DNA of 64,000 nt from Oasisia sp. SBJ-2009. Its lineage: Eukaryota; Annelida; Polychaeta; Sabellida; Siboglinidae. Shown here piece by piece: positions 43,446 to 56,292 of this stretch. The stretch spans positions 8,739,190-8,803,189 of the forward strand of contig OZ024857.1 of assembly GCA_964017155.1 (NCBI GenBank), in the 5' to 3' direction. Both the position numbers and the translations under genes were made by a program. Position 1 is the stretch's first letter; every line of letters starts with the position of its first letter. The notes below the pieces were generated by a model. It made no database searches. It worked only from the letters and a program-made list of their open reading frames with translations, and was not told the origin of the DNA.

Positions 43446-46400
43446 TCTGAATTTCTGTGAGCACATATGTAGTGTGGAGTGAGTAGAAATGATGTTTTTG
43501 TGCAGCGTGGCATTAGAGCTGTCAAATTATGACAGCTATCAGTCGGTGTATTTCTGCGTATTTATACAGTTGTCATTTTGCCTGGTGATGTAATCAGGGA
43601 CAGTCCGTGGGTGGTTCAAGCAGAAATGGAGGGGTGTAAGGTTTAAAAGAAGTTTGTGAGAGCCTGAGGTATTAAAAGTTCACGAATTTTTCACTGAACC
43701 TTTGTCTATGGAGGGTAAATATGCTGTGAAAATGTCAATCAATAACAGATCTCATCAAGATTAATAGGAAATGAAGGAAACGTTATAATGGTCGCCTATG
43801 GAAAATACAAATGTGGTCTGAGTCCAACTCTGCTTATACCAGAGCCAGCGCCAATACACCGGAACTGGAGACCTTCACTTCCACCATATCCATGTGCTAA
43901 AATATTTAACATATATTCCATTAAATGTGTGCAAGCAAACCGTTAGAAATGTTGTTGTGAGCGAAGTACACGTTACGAGTAAACCAACGGCAACGGAGTT
44001 GTAAATAAGCTTACTGCCCGAAACTGTAAGCCCTAATTCCGCTGCACAATTCGCCTCGTTTAATAATTATATGACAAGTCTTACGAGATCAGACAATGAT
44101 ATATTGTATTAACATTTAAGGACGTTAGAACATGACATTTTAATAGCCGGAACCTAGACACACTGCGGCATTTTCGGTCGTAGGTATAGGTATACACAAT
44201 ATTAAACTTAAGTTCATTTTGCTGCGACGAAATTCTTATTCAATCTCTTCACGTCGTAGGAACGGGCTTCGTAAGCGTTAACATCTGACCGCAAAAACAC
44301 GGCAAGATTCGATTCTCTGCGAGTTCACGAAGGCGTGTCAGAGTCAACTATGTATGGCTTTCTTTTAGCTAGTGGTGTTAGACTGGCCTACTGCCAACTG
44401 GTCGATCGAGGTCAACTATTCTGGTTACGTCCTGACTGGTTGGAATGATAGCAGCATGAACCGACAGGTCTAACTAGACTCTGTCAAGACATTGACGCCA
44501 GTGTGTGTTGAGATTGGAAGTTATTTATGGAGTCAACGACATGTGGAGGGTAACTAGACACATTAGCTCCTCGCATGAGTTTTTATACTTCCCTAAAATA
44601 AGTTTAGATGAGAAGGAACATTGGCTTTCAGGGTCTCTTAAAAAACAATGTGGGATTTCGTTTCGAAATGGCGGTCGCCTGGTGGGTTTGTATTTCGACC
44701 TCACTGATCAACGAGCTGGGGTAAGGTTGTAAATGGGTCCCCATGGCAAATGGGGAGTCATGCCTGTCGAAAGAGCCCTTTTCTGTAGCTAGCCTGTGGA
44801 TCACCACGACCACGACAAGACAATTAATACAATGAAGGAATGTTTTTAATTAGTCTAAACATCTTGTGTATGTCTTCATGTGTGCTATTTTGGCAACCCG
44901 TCAAATTAGTGACGCCATGAAGTGTCTACCCGGTTTTATTTCCCACTATAGTTCCTAGTTCCCGGGTGCACGTTCCTTGCATCAAAGGCATGCTAGACAC
45001 GCCCGGCCTGATTTTGAGTCCCGGCGTTCGGGTGTGGTTGGGTTAGACCCTATCCCGAGTACAATAACCTGTAGGCTACTGGCAGAATCCAACGCATCGA
45101 ATCGATCGCCATATCCCCACTGTGGCGACGTTACAGAGACGTGTACATTGGATACGAGTGTGGTTAGGGTGGGGCAGATGCCACAATCCGACGGTTAGTG
45201 ATACGATGCAGCTTCTCGCCCCCATTGTTATTATCACCACCCGGTTTACAAGTGAACAGCCGGATCTGGGGCACAATGGCAATGTCCATCCTCACCCAAA
45301 ACGTTCTCTCTTGATCACATTACACCTGGGATTTACACCTCGCAAGTTGCAAATGCCAATAGATGGATGTTATCTGCGTCGGTTGTATATTGGCCCTTTT
45401 ATCGCCCAGTGATGCCGTACTAAGTCGACTACAAAAAGAACTTCGAAGAATTGTCTGTCACTGCCCGCTCGACGTTCGATGAAATTCAACGCCCGGTCAA
45501 ACACAAAAGGCAGTAAGGTGATTGGATAAGGTTTCCTGTAAAAAAAATGACCTGTGACAGATGTTTACGACCGTAGGTTCCTTGTTCAGATGGATGCCTC
45601 AACAAAAAAGTTGGCAGGCAACTTGTAAAAAGGTAATTAAAAATATCCGTAGAATTGTATCCGCGTTGAGTTGTTGTTTCAGAAGAAGACCACCTCGGTG
45701 CTTTCAAGTAATGTCAACCAATGTTGTCAACCAATGAGACATGTCCCAGATGGCGTGTATGGAGGCGAGGCATTGCCTAATCGAGAGCTTTACTACGTCT
45801 ATCGGCAACGATGAGTCGATACAGTCAACAAGTTATGCCGCTGGTCCCTGGGGCGGTGTTACGAACCCAGGGTAATTGTGGAGCCGACGCCAGGGAGGGA
45901 CCGAGCTCGTCGACGCAGATAGTTTGAGAGACACCCGCTGTCGAGTTTCTACGAGTGGAAAGGTTACACCATGCAGGGACGCGGAAAAACGCGCTTAAAA
46001 ACAATTAGGTCACTGAAATCTCGTGTTCTAACGCGGTTGGTCTACTTTAACGCACTGCGTGATTACGTACTGACCCACGTGACGCGTTCTAGTCATAGAG
46101 TACTTTACACAGCGCATACAGGACGCATGGTTTTTTATGCATGCATCATATACGATATTTGGATTTTGCGCGCTAATTTTTGTAAGTATTCCACTAAAAA
46201 GAAGTTTTATAACGGTTTGTTTGCACACTTTCAACGGATTTTACTTGACGCGCGTTGTCGAGTAAGTGTAAACAAAATTAATAGTAGTATAATTACCGAG
46301 GCGCTGTTTTGGCTATCATGAAAGGGAAGACGTTGATGTACGTTGTCACACACGTTCAATAGACACATAGACACACGAACAGTTGCCACGGGACCGAACA

Positions 46401-47099
46401 GCGAGCTGCCGGCTGTAGTAATCACTTCCCCGAGAGTCGGGGAGCACCCAGATGGAATAGGCGTCTTCTTCTCCCGTGACGTCGGAAACGGAAACGCCGC
46501 TTCCTGTTACGTCACGGCTATTGCCGAGAACGCGGATGGCGCTGATTGCGTGCCTGATGTTCGTTCCTCGCTTTATCTAGCCCGCTCCGTGCGTTCCCTG
46601 GGTCTGTCTTCGGGCGTCTATTTGGCTTCACTCCAACACTTGCACTCCAGTTGTCGGTGTTCTTTTTTGAACTGCTCATTTTCTCACGCTGTCGTTGCAT
46701 TTGGGGCTTTGGGCGAGCGAGTTTCCACCTGCTTCCGTATGTTACGGTAAAGCCGTAAGGTAGTTGCTGTCTTCATTCAATCCTAGCACGTCCACAGTCC
46801 TGTTCAATTGGTCTTTACGCCAGTGCATGTCCTATTAAATTTGGTTTATTAGCGCCTTCGATGGCTGGTGTCTGTCGGCGCATTTCGATAGAGGGATGCG
46901 TACGTTAAAATGAGCAATTTGTTTCTTGTCTTTGATATGTTCTATTTGCATGTCGTGGTTTCATGACGTGGGGATATTTCGACATGCCTTTTGCAGCGTA
47001 TGTTTTGACACAAGATTAAAACAAGAAGGTCGTGTTTTAACAACTCAAGTGGTCGCCATGCCTAACACAAAAGGCCCCTCATTCGGACAGATATATTCA
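43446..47099. other. Intergenic or intronic, no gene confirmed
   Basis: Unique sequence with higher GC and CpG from about 44,900 to 46,900 and several small open frames on both strands. Later exons of the unrecognised gene should be here, but no convincing phase-1 acceptor exon was found. Confidence 0.45.
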
Positions 47100-47120
47100 G
47101 ACAGACAGACAGACAGACAC
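47100..47120. repeat. (GACA)n microsatellite
   Basis: A short tetramer run lying about 15 bp into the intron, downstream of the donor of the exon at 47,136-47,254. Confidence 0.9.
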
Positions 47121-47135
47121 ACCGGGCATACTCAC

Positions 47136-47254
47136 AACTGTCTTGTGAAGACTTGCGGGGCGAGGTGCGGGGGACCGGCCACGCCTCCTTGACGATCGTG
47201 TCGATGAGAGGGTTCGGCTTGAGGGCGTAGGTAGTGCTGAATGACTGCATGGAG
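47136..47254 (-). CDS. Unrecognised gene, third coding exon
   Basis: Starts after acceptor gtgttcacag and ends GACAGTT|gtgagt. Encodes a 40-residue segment with YALKPNPLIDTIVKEAWP. GACA repeats begin immediately after the donor. Confidence 0.6.
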
Positions 47255-48531
47255 CTGTGAACACACGAACAACCCACGGTCGGTGCATGTTCATGACGCG
47301 ACGCGACGCGACCCGACACACGACACACGACACACGACACACGACACACGGCACACGGCACACGGCACACGGCACGGCACGGCACGGCACGGCACGGCAC
47401 GGCACGGCACAGCATTATACGCGGGTGTGTACAGGGGACAGGCGGCGAAATCTGGTCAGTCGATGAATCAATTTCTTAGTTTACCAATAGCCACGAACGC
47501 AAGCGAAAATCAAATGACGTCACACACTTGCTGTATAAAATTCGTGAAATTCTAATTCCTCCCACAATCCAATTTCTAACCTGACGCCCATTAATTTCTG
47601 CTAAAACCAGATACTGATTTGCCTGGATCGCATCACTAACCAACCTATATCTATACGTAGACAAATGCTGACTGATACCAGTCATTATTTGACAGCTCTG
47701 ACACCACGCTGCACAAATATACCATTTCTACTTACTCAACACTAAACAAATCCTCACAGAAATTCAAACAACCTGCATAAAATTAATGTTTGAGTTTAAC
47801 TGGTAAAAATGCAACTACTGAATTTCTATGCAAAGGCAAATATAGAAAAAACATATTTATTATATATAATAATACCGAGGACAACACATTAATGCACACA
47901 TAATTACACTTATTTTTAATGTGGTTCTCAAAATGCCAATGTGGTCCGCACGTTTCTATTGGGAACTCTTTGGCGGACAAACGTCGTACTGTGATCTGAC
48001 GTCAAATAAACAATTGTGCCTTGGCTGCGGCATGGCTAAACGAAGTGCACGGATTTTATGCGCCTACAATGCTGTTATTGTGATTACAACTTACAAGTAC
48101 TAATAAAATTGATTCTCTAAGCTCGTTTTACGTCAGAACCCATATAACTGCAGTATAATGTAGTACTGTCATTCATGGTCGTTGAATGCGTTCAGATGTA
48201 ACCAACATGATGTCACCAGACACAGAAGACATCGTTTGTTTGGGCACGCTCTCCTTACAACGTGAGAGGACAGTGTTACCCAAGTATTAAAGTCAGACTT
48301 GAGAGAACATCGGAAGAGAGGACGGGAAGAGAGGGCGACAGGTGAAGAGGTGGAGAGAGATGCTTGGAGAAAAACACGAGTCTAGGCGTCCTCAATTATT
48401 AACGGAGAGAACAGAATAAACTAGCAGGGTGAGGGGAGACTGTGTAGTAGGCAAGACAATTATAATAACTAAAAACTTAATAGTAAAATACTACTACTGT
48501 CTAAGATATTAATAATTGTATTTTTCATATT

Positions 48532-48584
<53 letters not shown>

Positions 48585-48627
48585 TATATGCCGTTTACTT
48601 CAGCTTGTACACACACACGCACGCACG

Positions 48628-48725
<98 letters not shown>

Positions 48726-48831
48726 CCACCATTTATATATTATACATGCATGCATACGTACATACATAACATACACATACGCACGCACGCGCGCTCACAC
48801 ACACAAACGCACACGCACGCACGCACACACA

Positions 48832-48929
<98 letters not shown>

Positions 48930-51900
48930 TCGATCCTCACGCGCCACGTGTTCCTGTGGCGTTGATTACGTCAGTGTCAGCTGTCACTACAACAGTGTTA
49001 CAGCGTAGCACAACGACCCCCGGCTGCCGAGGATGAGCTAACTCCGTCACTCCGCCAGTGCAGCACTCATGCAAAACGTGATTTGGTTATTTATACCTTG
49101 CGCACGTGTTAAAACAAGTTGTCCGGCCCATAGCTGTTGCCGGAAATAACGCCGCCTGTGGAGACTGTGTCTCTCTACGTACGAGTTATCAGTCAACGTG
49201 TAGCATCGAGACGGTCCCTCGGCTCGAATTTTGCGCGTAACCAGGTAACCCCCGACAAGGAAAATAGGCCAATAGCCCCTTGTGTGCGTACACTGGAGAT
49301 GCTGCTATGAATATAGCAAAACAATGACGTAATTTTTCCTCGCATATCGGGTAGACAGTCGCCGTTGGCGCTCGAGTGGTGTTTACGTTAAATAATAAGT
49401 AGGTCATGTCGATATGGCATCGTGGACACGTCACGTGTGCTCGGAAAAGCAACAGGCGAAATTCGCACAGCTGTTGCCCCCGCCGCGCTGACAGGGTAAT
49501 TATGGGGTTGGAATGGGGTTAGGGTTACAACTGGGGGGAGGTTACGATTGGTGTTATGCCTTGGTGGATCAGTGAGTTGACACGAAGGCCATACAGTGTA
49601 CGCTGGAAGAAACTACAAGAGACAACAGGCACTGACCTGTAGAATTCACTGCCCACGTCCGGGCCGCCGAAGGCCGTCATGGGCATGGCCGTGGCGTCGC
49701 TGAAGGGCTGCCACGCGCATGTGGGTGAGGCCCGTGGCGACGTCCTCTCCTTCTCCCTCTCCCTGTCCGTCCGCACCGGCCCGTCCGTGCCGCCGCGGCC
49801 GCCGACAACAGCGTCGCTCGTCGCATGGTGCTCCATGTCTCGAGCCGACCCCACCTCGTCCAGACTCTCGGAGCGCTGCAGCTTGAAGCGGATGGGCAGC
49901 CACACGTACCCCTGTGGTGACGGGAAGTCGAACAGCGGCTCTACGACAGAGGCAAGGCGCCGTGGTGTAGACCGTTGGCACGACTCTACGGACGGCGGGG
50001 AGGCTCAGACAGGGAATACAAATATTGCGATGACTTCCGGTTGAGAGCGAAAATAGAGGAGTAACGCCAGCGTGGTAGGGCTGGCATTGCAACTGACTCT
50101 TACTGAGTGTTGTGGTGTGATTGATTGCAGCCTGGCGATCCAGGGTGGTGTTAGCGGTGCACACTACTCACTGCTAAAACCTCCCTTGTGAACTGGAGTA
50201 GCGGTAAGGGGGCTTTGCACTATACTCTACTAAGTGTAGGCGTGGGATCAAGTGTCAGGGAGCAGTTGCCCCCGGAATTTCGATGGGGTGTGGGCAGACA
50301 TGGATCTAAACCCGGTAAAACTGAGCATGAATGTGTATTTTTTTGCGAGCGTCGAAGGGTGCGTTAAGTGTTAATTTGGGAACCTTAATTTATTATTGCA
50401 TCTTTTTTGGCGTTGGAGGTTTCTGATTATGACATTCAAGCATGTTTAATATCGCTGAAAAATCTATTCACGGCAAACAGCGCTCCCGCCCTCCACCCCG
50501 CTTCCTATGTCAAGAGTGATGACAGTGTCGAGCAGTGCTGATGCTCCAGTTATCAGCCCTTCCAGTGTTAATGTCATTCACCGGCCAATCGCCAGTGACA
50601 TAACTATTGCATGTGTTTATGTATTGTATCGATGTGCGTAACCCCGTTGAATCAGTTGTTGATCCCATTTACCATTTTGATGAAAGACAGCTCGCCCAAT
50701 GTTCCCAGTTATATCAATACCATATGTTGCGCAGAATTAAATGGAAGCAATAAAATGTTTCACGACAATCCAACGGAGCCGGTTTGCGCCACGCGGACGG
50801 AAACTGACGACCGGCGATGACTGGATTAAAGCACACAAACAGCGCAGATAAAACCGTAAATCTCTTATCGAAACGGTCCTTGAGTCATAAGAGTAAACAT
50901 AAGATTGCTTACTCTTGCTGTTTATAAAATGATGCGAATTGCAATTTTTTCAAGTACGTCCAGTTCAGCGAGTCTAGCAATACTATAAGAGGTATTGTGC
51001 GTCAAAACTAGTCAAACTAATTAATCGTTTGATTAGATATTAAAACATAATATTGTGTCTGTTATGTTCGCGTTTCTTTCTATTGTCTCATTAACCGATA
51101 CTCCACCATGTTGTTGTGATAATCCATCACATTTGTGTTGTTATTGTGATAATCCAACATGTTGGTGTTATTGTTGTTGTAATAATCCACCTTATTCTTG
51201 TTGTTATTACTGCTGTTATTGTTGTTACTGTTGTGTTTCTGTTTTTCTCATTATTTTGTTCTGCATCTTCACCCTCTTATTGTGTATATATTCCTCTGCC
51301 CGTCGCCCTTGTTTTGCCTCTTCTTTCTACCCTTATGACGCTGCTTATTGTGATCCCCCTTCGTCTTCCTTTTCTTTATTTTTCCTTCTTCTCCTTATCC
51401 ATCTTATCACCCTCGCCTGTCATCCTCTCACTTCTTACTACTATTTTCTCTTGTCTCCTCTTCCTCGTAATCATTTATTTATCCGGTTTAACTTTTCCGT
51501 TTTTCTTCTTTCTTCCTTCTCCTCCCCCTCCCCCTCCTCCTACTCCTCCTCCCCCTCCTCCTCCTCCTCCTACTCCTCCTCCCCCTCCTCCTCCTCCTCC
51601 TCCTCCTACTTCTTCTTTGTGTTCTCTAATCAGACATCACTTGTCTGATTACCATCACACTTGGTACAGACGCAGACAAGGCTTTGGGAAAGAAAACCGC
51701 CAGATAAGTATACGCAAAACATATAAACTCACGTGTAAACAAAACGTTCTTCAAATGTAACTCTTTCGAATACCGTATTGTGTTGTTTAACATGGTCAAT
51801 CAAACAGAACCAATGCAATATGGAATGCGCATTGGTGTTTTCACTTTGATTACGATGTGAGTTTAGACACTTTATCAAAGTATGGATTATATTAATATTG

Positions 51901-54345
51901 GTTGTGTTGCTACACAGTCGTCTGGCAGGCCTCTATCATAAATATAGTAATAATTGTAAAACTTCTATAGCGCCTATATCCTTAAAACGTTCAAGCTCAG
52001 AGGCGCAACAAACAAAATATCATTTGGCTAGTCATACACGGGGACAGGCAAAATTTGTCTATATATATATATATATTATCATCACCTAAGTTGAATCGAG
52101 ATAGTGTTACTATATATATTTGCCTATATGTTTTTCCATTGCTTTTAGACCGTCATATTATACGTAATTGGTGGAACAGTCACTACACGCATGCGTCACT
52201 TTGAAACCTGGGGTTGCAAAACAACCCACGAGATGTACTTTCCTCTTCTTCTACAGGCCATATCTGCCTCAGGCGTTGACGACTATGACCCTCCTAGTCA
52301 CGGCCATCTGTTGTTAATGGCCGTCCTGTGGTGCTGTTTCCGTATCACATTGGCATATAAGCCAGTATTTTTTATTCTATACGTCACTGTAATCGCAAAT
52401 CAGTGGTTTTTGTTAGTTTTAAAACGTGTGTTCGTAGATTCCATCTTCAGTACAGCGCAAAAACAGTTGCTATCGGAACCACTTCAGCGACGGTATTTGA
52501 ACCATTCATGTTGCTCTGGTAAAAAGGTTATTTGGCTCCGACAGTAATTAGTACACGACGGAAACGTGTATGTACAAATGTTACACGATGGAATGTGTTA
52601 CTTGCAAGTTTTCGAAGGGACAAGTAGAGAGAACCATTAATCTGACCTAAGTGGCTAAGATATATACAAGACGAAGATGACCCGTATATAATTCCCAGAG
52701 TTTCCTATGAAAAAATAGACAGTTCATTATAATCAACAATAGGTACTCTATATATACATTGACGTTTTAAAAAGGATGCATACGCTGTTAGATAAGTTGT
52801 TTTAATGAAAATGTGAGCATATATATTCAGAATTTGACATAGGGGCCGTTTCAAAATAGTCGCCACCGTGTATCATTGAGGATATTATTTTTGTGACACC
52901 GTATAATAGGGAACGCAAATGATTCTCGTTTCTGGTCCGCTCAGAGCGATACATAACGAGACCACACAAAACTAGTTCCACCTCGTTGTCTGTAAGCTTA
53001 GTCAAAGTCTAAATTACTGCAACACTCAAACAATTTAAAAACTTTTTTTGTATAATAGTACCCACGTTCTTGGTGAGTTTTTTTAAAGTGGAAACGGAGG
53101 TTTCTGCTGTGGCATAAGTAAGTAAGAAAGTAAGCTTTATTTGGAATTGTATAACCACATGCGATATAATAAATCATAAGAATCGACCAAATAATACACA
53201 ATTCCAGGGGCCGGTTTGATAAAACCGCGTAACTTTATGAGTAATTATTATGCGGTTTACTGGTCGCAGCTAACAGCGACTATTCAGTGTAGCTTACAGC
53301 CAGTTTCATGAGACCTATTTAACATTAGCGTAAACAAATCGACGTAGAATTGACCTAATTAGGTCGCGGTGGGGAATCCCTGTACTTGAGGTGTTTGTAG
53401 ACAGTCTGACACCCCTTTTCACTTTAGCTGCCGCCTTTGCCGTTCGTATAGCAAATGTCAAGATATGATTAATGTAAAGGATATCCAGTGTAAACATTAC
53501 AAATAATAAGTTGAGAGTGGGCGTGTCAGGAGCATCAGCGAACTTGGGGAGCATCACGTAAATATTTCAACAAGCGTAAAGTTCCGCCTACTAAATACAT
53601 GGCGAAGCCTAATAAGTCCAACTGTGGAGCAGACTCGCGAAGCGCAACTAGCGTAACTTTATGACATTTTAGGCTTTCGACGCGTTATCGCCCGCTACGA
53701 CGTCGTAAGCAGGTTCTATGAAACCAGGGGCCAGTTTCATAGCGGCTACTTACGACGTCGTAGCGGGCGATAACTCGTCGAAAATCTAAGACGTCGTAAA
53801 GTTACACTGGTTGCGTTTCATGAGTCTGCTCCATAGTTGCACTTAGCTGCACCATGTATTTAGTAGGCGTAATTTTACGCTGGTTGAAATATTTACGGTA
53901 TGCTCCCGAAGTTGAAAATGTACGGTATGCTCCCGACACGCCCACTCTCAACATTATTATTTTTAATGTATACACTGGATATCCTTTATATTTATCATAG
54001 CTTCCCATTTGCTATACGAACGACAAAAGCACAGCTAGAAAGAAAAAAGGATGTTCAGACACAGCACAAATACAGGGATTCCCCACCGCGACGTGAGGGG
54101 GTCAATGCTAGTGGCGCCAATGCTAAATTGGTCTCATGAAACCGGCCGCAAGCTGCATTGACTATTCGCTGTTAGCTGCGACCAGTAGACCGCGTAATTG
54201 CGCGTAAAGTTACACGGCTTCATGAAACTGGGCCCTGGCCTGTTCATGAGAATATCAATATCTCTGAGTCACTTTACGTACCGTCATCCCTCATCTCAAC
54301 CTCCATCCCCTGCAAGGAAGAGTCGACATCGCCCCAGTGCGCCAT
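47136..54345 (-). CDS. Unrecognised gene, first three coding exons
   Basis: Three exons join in phase on the minus strand: 54345-54282 (start, MAHWGDVDSSLQGMEVEM...), 49940-49637 and 47254-47136. Exon 2 begins EPLFDFPSPQGYVWLPIRF and continues with a Ser/Arg/Glu-rich, probably disordered segment (DREREKERTSPR) to the MPMTAFGGPDVGSEFY segment. Exon 3 encodes SMQSFSTTYALKPNPLIDTI followed by VKEAWPVPRTSPRKSSQD. Donors are gtacgt, gtcagt and gtgagt. Exons 2 and 3 are GC-rich with coding-like codon use, unlike the flanks. About 160 codons are visible. No signal peptide, membrane helix or catalytic motif appears, and I do not recognise the family. Further exons should lie between GBE1 and 47,136 but were not found. 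The acidic start plus LFDFPSPQGYVWLP block would be the best search query. Confidence 0.62.
47305..47412. repeat. (ACACGAC)n and (GGCAC)n tandem repeats
   Basis: Heptamer acacgac units grade through acacggc into a ggcac pentamer array. It is GC-rich and CpG-rich, and lies about 50 bp upstream of the exon that starts at 47,254. Confidence 0.93.
48535..48926. repeat. Compound TA / CA microsatellites
   Basis: TA array (48,535-48,566), GA stretch, CA with CGCA variants (48,608-48,666), TA (48,667-48,723), tgcatgca-type stretch, then CA to 48,926. Located in intron 2 of the unrecognised gene. Confidence 0.95.
49637..49940 (-). CDS. Unrecognised gene, second coding exon
   Basis: Starts after acceptor tctgtcgtag and ends TACAG|gtcagt. 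The first third (LFDFPSPQGYVWLPIRFKLQ) looks folded. The middle is low-complexity, rich in Gly, Asp, Arg and Glu. Confidence 0.65.
49941..53109. other. Intron 1 of the unrecognised gene, no further gene confirmed
   Basis: Low-complexity TG/TC sequence at 51,050-51,620 and a lone 118-codon frame at 52,191-52,547 without splice or homology support. Confidence 0.5.
51490..51610. repeat. Polypyrimidine (CCT/CTC)n tract
   Basis: An imperfect tct/cct array in a T- and C-rich region starting near 51,170 that also has TGTTGT-type simple sequence. Open frames here reflect low complexity. Confidence 0.85.
53110..53203 (-). repeat. Retroelement 3' tail with CTTACTTACTT repeat
   Basis: On the minus strand the stretch ends ccaaataaagcttactttct followed by tacttactta, a polyadenylation-like signal and short tandem tail as in non-LTR 3' ends. 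No reverse transcriptase frame is attached. Confidence 0.4.
53204..54238. mobile_element. 1,035-bp palindromic element
   Basis: Begins ccaggggccggtttgat and ends catgaaactgggccctgg. The centre (about 53,721-53,737) is a near spacer-free junction of two inverted arms of about 510 bp. Matching internal blocks include ggatatccagtgta against tacactggatatcc and gagagtgggcgtgtc against gacacgcccactctc. Arms differ by small indels. It lies within intron 1 of the unrecognised gene. Confidence 0.88.
54282..54345 (-). CDS. Unrecognised gene, first coding exon
   Basis: Twenty-one codons from ATG (MAHWGDVDSSLQGMEVEMRD and one more Asp), ending GACG|gtacgt. The split GAG codon is completed by the exon at 49,940. 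Confidence 0.6.
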
Positions 54346-55266
54346 GCTTCACCAACGACCGGCGGATGTGACGTCACTTACAAATAGTGAGCACGTGACA
54401 GATAAAAATAGACTGGCATATTTCCCCGTTACAAAAAATAAATCGGTATTAATTACAAAGATAGTCAACAAGCCCATGGAGAGGTACGTTATCCAGGTTG
54501 TGGATTGGTTTATTGGTATAGGTGTGGTTGTATGCACGGATGTTTGATTACGTTTGTGTAGCCGTAGGTACGTGATGTTGATGTTTACGCTATTAATGGT
54601 AAGTTAATGCAATATTATGATATTATGTGGGCTTTTCTCGCGAAAGGAATTCGGTAACGGTAATGTGATATGCACAAAATAAATGTTTAATGTATTGTGG
54701 TGTATTTTAGTTCGTAAAACCCGTCCCTGCCGGCTATTGCTGTTAAGTATAATTATTACAGTATGCATGCAGCAACAAAGCGCAAGTCTAAATGTCAACA
54801 AATCAACGTATTTATGGTTAAAATGTTAAATTGTGATGTCTTCACAACATTTGTATCTCGAAAATTGGGTTGATGACGCGGAACTTGGTTAATGTATTTT
54901 TTTTATTTCTTATGACAACAAAATATAAAAGCATATTAATCTGCAATTGTAAATGTTCATCGGCGTCTCTGGTAATGGTAAATTTAAATAACTTTGGTAA
55001 CAGTAAAATATGTAAGACACATATTAAGTACATAGTCAAAACCAACTTTAAATGCATTTAAATCACACACACATTGTTGATATCGTTGGTGATTGCTTGC
55101 CGTACATCAATGCAATAAATATAGCCAATGATTACTTTACATACACGTGGGAATAGGAAAGAGGAGCGAGATGGGCTGAGCCGCCCAATATTTAGAAATA
55201 TATTTCTAAAAGATATACAGTAATATAATTTGTGTACTGTGTGTACACGATGCATGCAAATCGAAC

Positions 55267-55269
<3 letters not shown>

Positions 55270-55326
<57 letters not shown>

Positions 55327-55400
55327 CGTGCGTGTGTGTGTGTGTGCGTGCATGCGTGCGTGCATGCGTGCGCCCGTGCGCGTGTGTGTACGCTTGCTTC
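55270..55400. repeat. (GT)n/(GCGT)n microsatellite
   Basis: A gt array (to about 55,321) followed by gcgt and gcat variants. Lies about 0.9 kb upstream of the unrecognised gene's first coding exon. Confidence 0.95.
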
Positions 55401-56292
55401 AGATTAAGTTAGTTTAGCCAATCTAGTACAGATATCTACATAATCTCTATCCGATATCTGCTCGCGTTTCTTGCTTCCGCTATCCAGACCCCGATATAGG
55501 ATTTATTATCTGGTAAACGGCGATATCAGCTAAGGTCTGGACACGCAAATCAACTCTGCCAGGACGAAGAAAGATCACAATTTATTTCCCTTATGCTACC
55601 AAAACGGTGTATCATACATGGCAACGTTACCTAAATACCTGTTATTAACTATCACATCACAAGAATAATTTTAATAACCTTATGTGGCATGGGAAATGTG
55701 TGAAAACACCATATTTAATTTTCCAGAAACCAACAAAAGCCGATTATCCTCAATTTCAAGCTAATCAGTGGACTGACTTTGACCCGCTCGCCAAGAAGAC
55801 TCTGCGCTGACGCGCCGGCTTAATGTCTATTTATTGCTACCAAGTGCTGTCTAACAAACAACAAACAAGCAAATACCCAATGCCAGTTTTACTGCGGACT
55901 CATTAGCGTTTGGTGGAAGGAGACTTAACGTGGTACGTGGCTTTGTGATGTATCAGACAACCTCTGGCGTATCCTGAAGTCGGAAGACGGAGGGCTAAAT
56001 TGTTCGAGCATGTAGAAGCGTGACCAGTTTGTCATGCAGTGGCGCAATGCGCTATTAAGACATATAATTGCTATTTTCACAGCCAAAGGGGGTATGGCAC
56101 ATTGCAGTTAGTTGTGTCATTGTAATTGTTGACTTCGCAAGTTGCGATTGCTTCAACCGTGAGAACCCTCCCCTGTTGAATAGGGATACACGACTGTATC
56201 CCAATACTATGACCCTAAACGTTGCATCACGGTTGGCTGAATTATGTTAATAAATGTCATGGTCTCTTCACCTGGTTTGAACCATAGATTCA

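Noticed and set aside
46343..46750. Overlapping plus and minus open frames in GC-rich sequence, considered as a later exon of the unrecognised gene
   Set aside because: No acceptor with the required phase 1 continuation and no recognisable domain.
52191..52547. 118-codon plus-strand frame with hydrophobic stretches
   Set aside because: No homology recognised and no splice or promoter support; it lies in an intron of a minus-strand gene.
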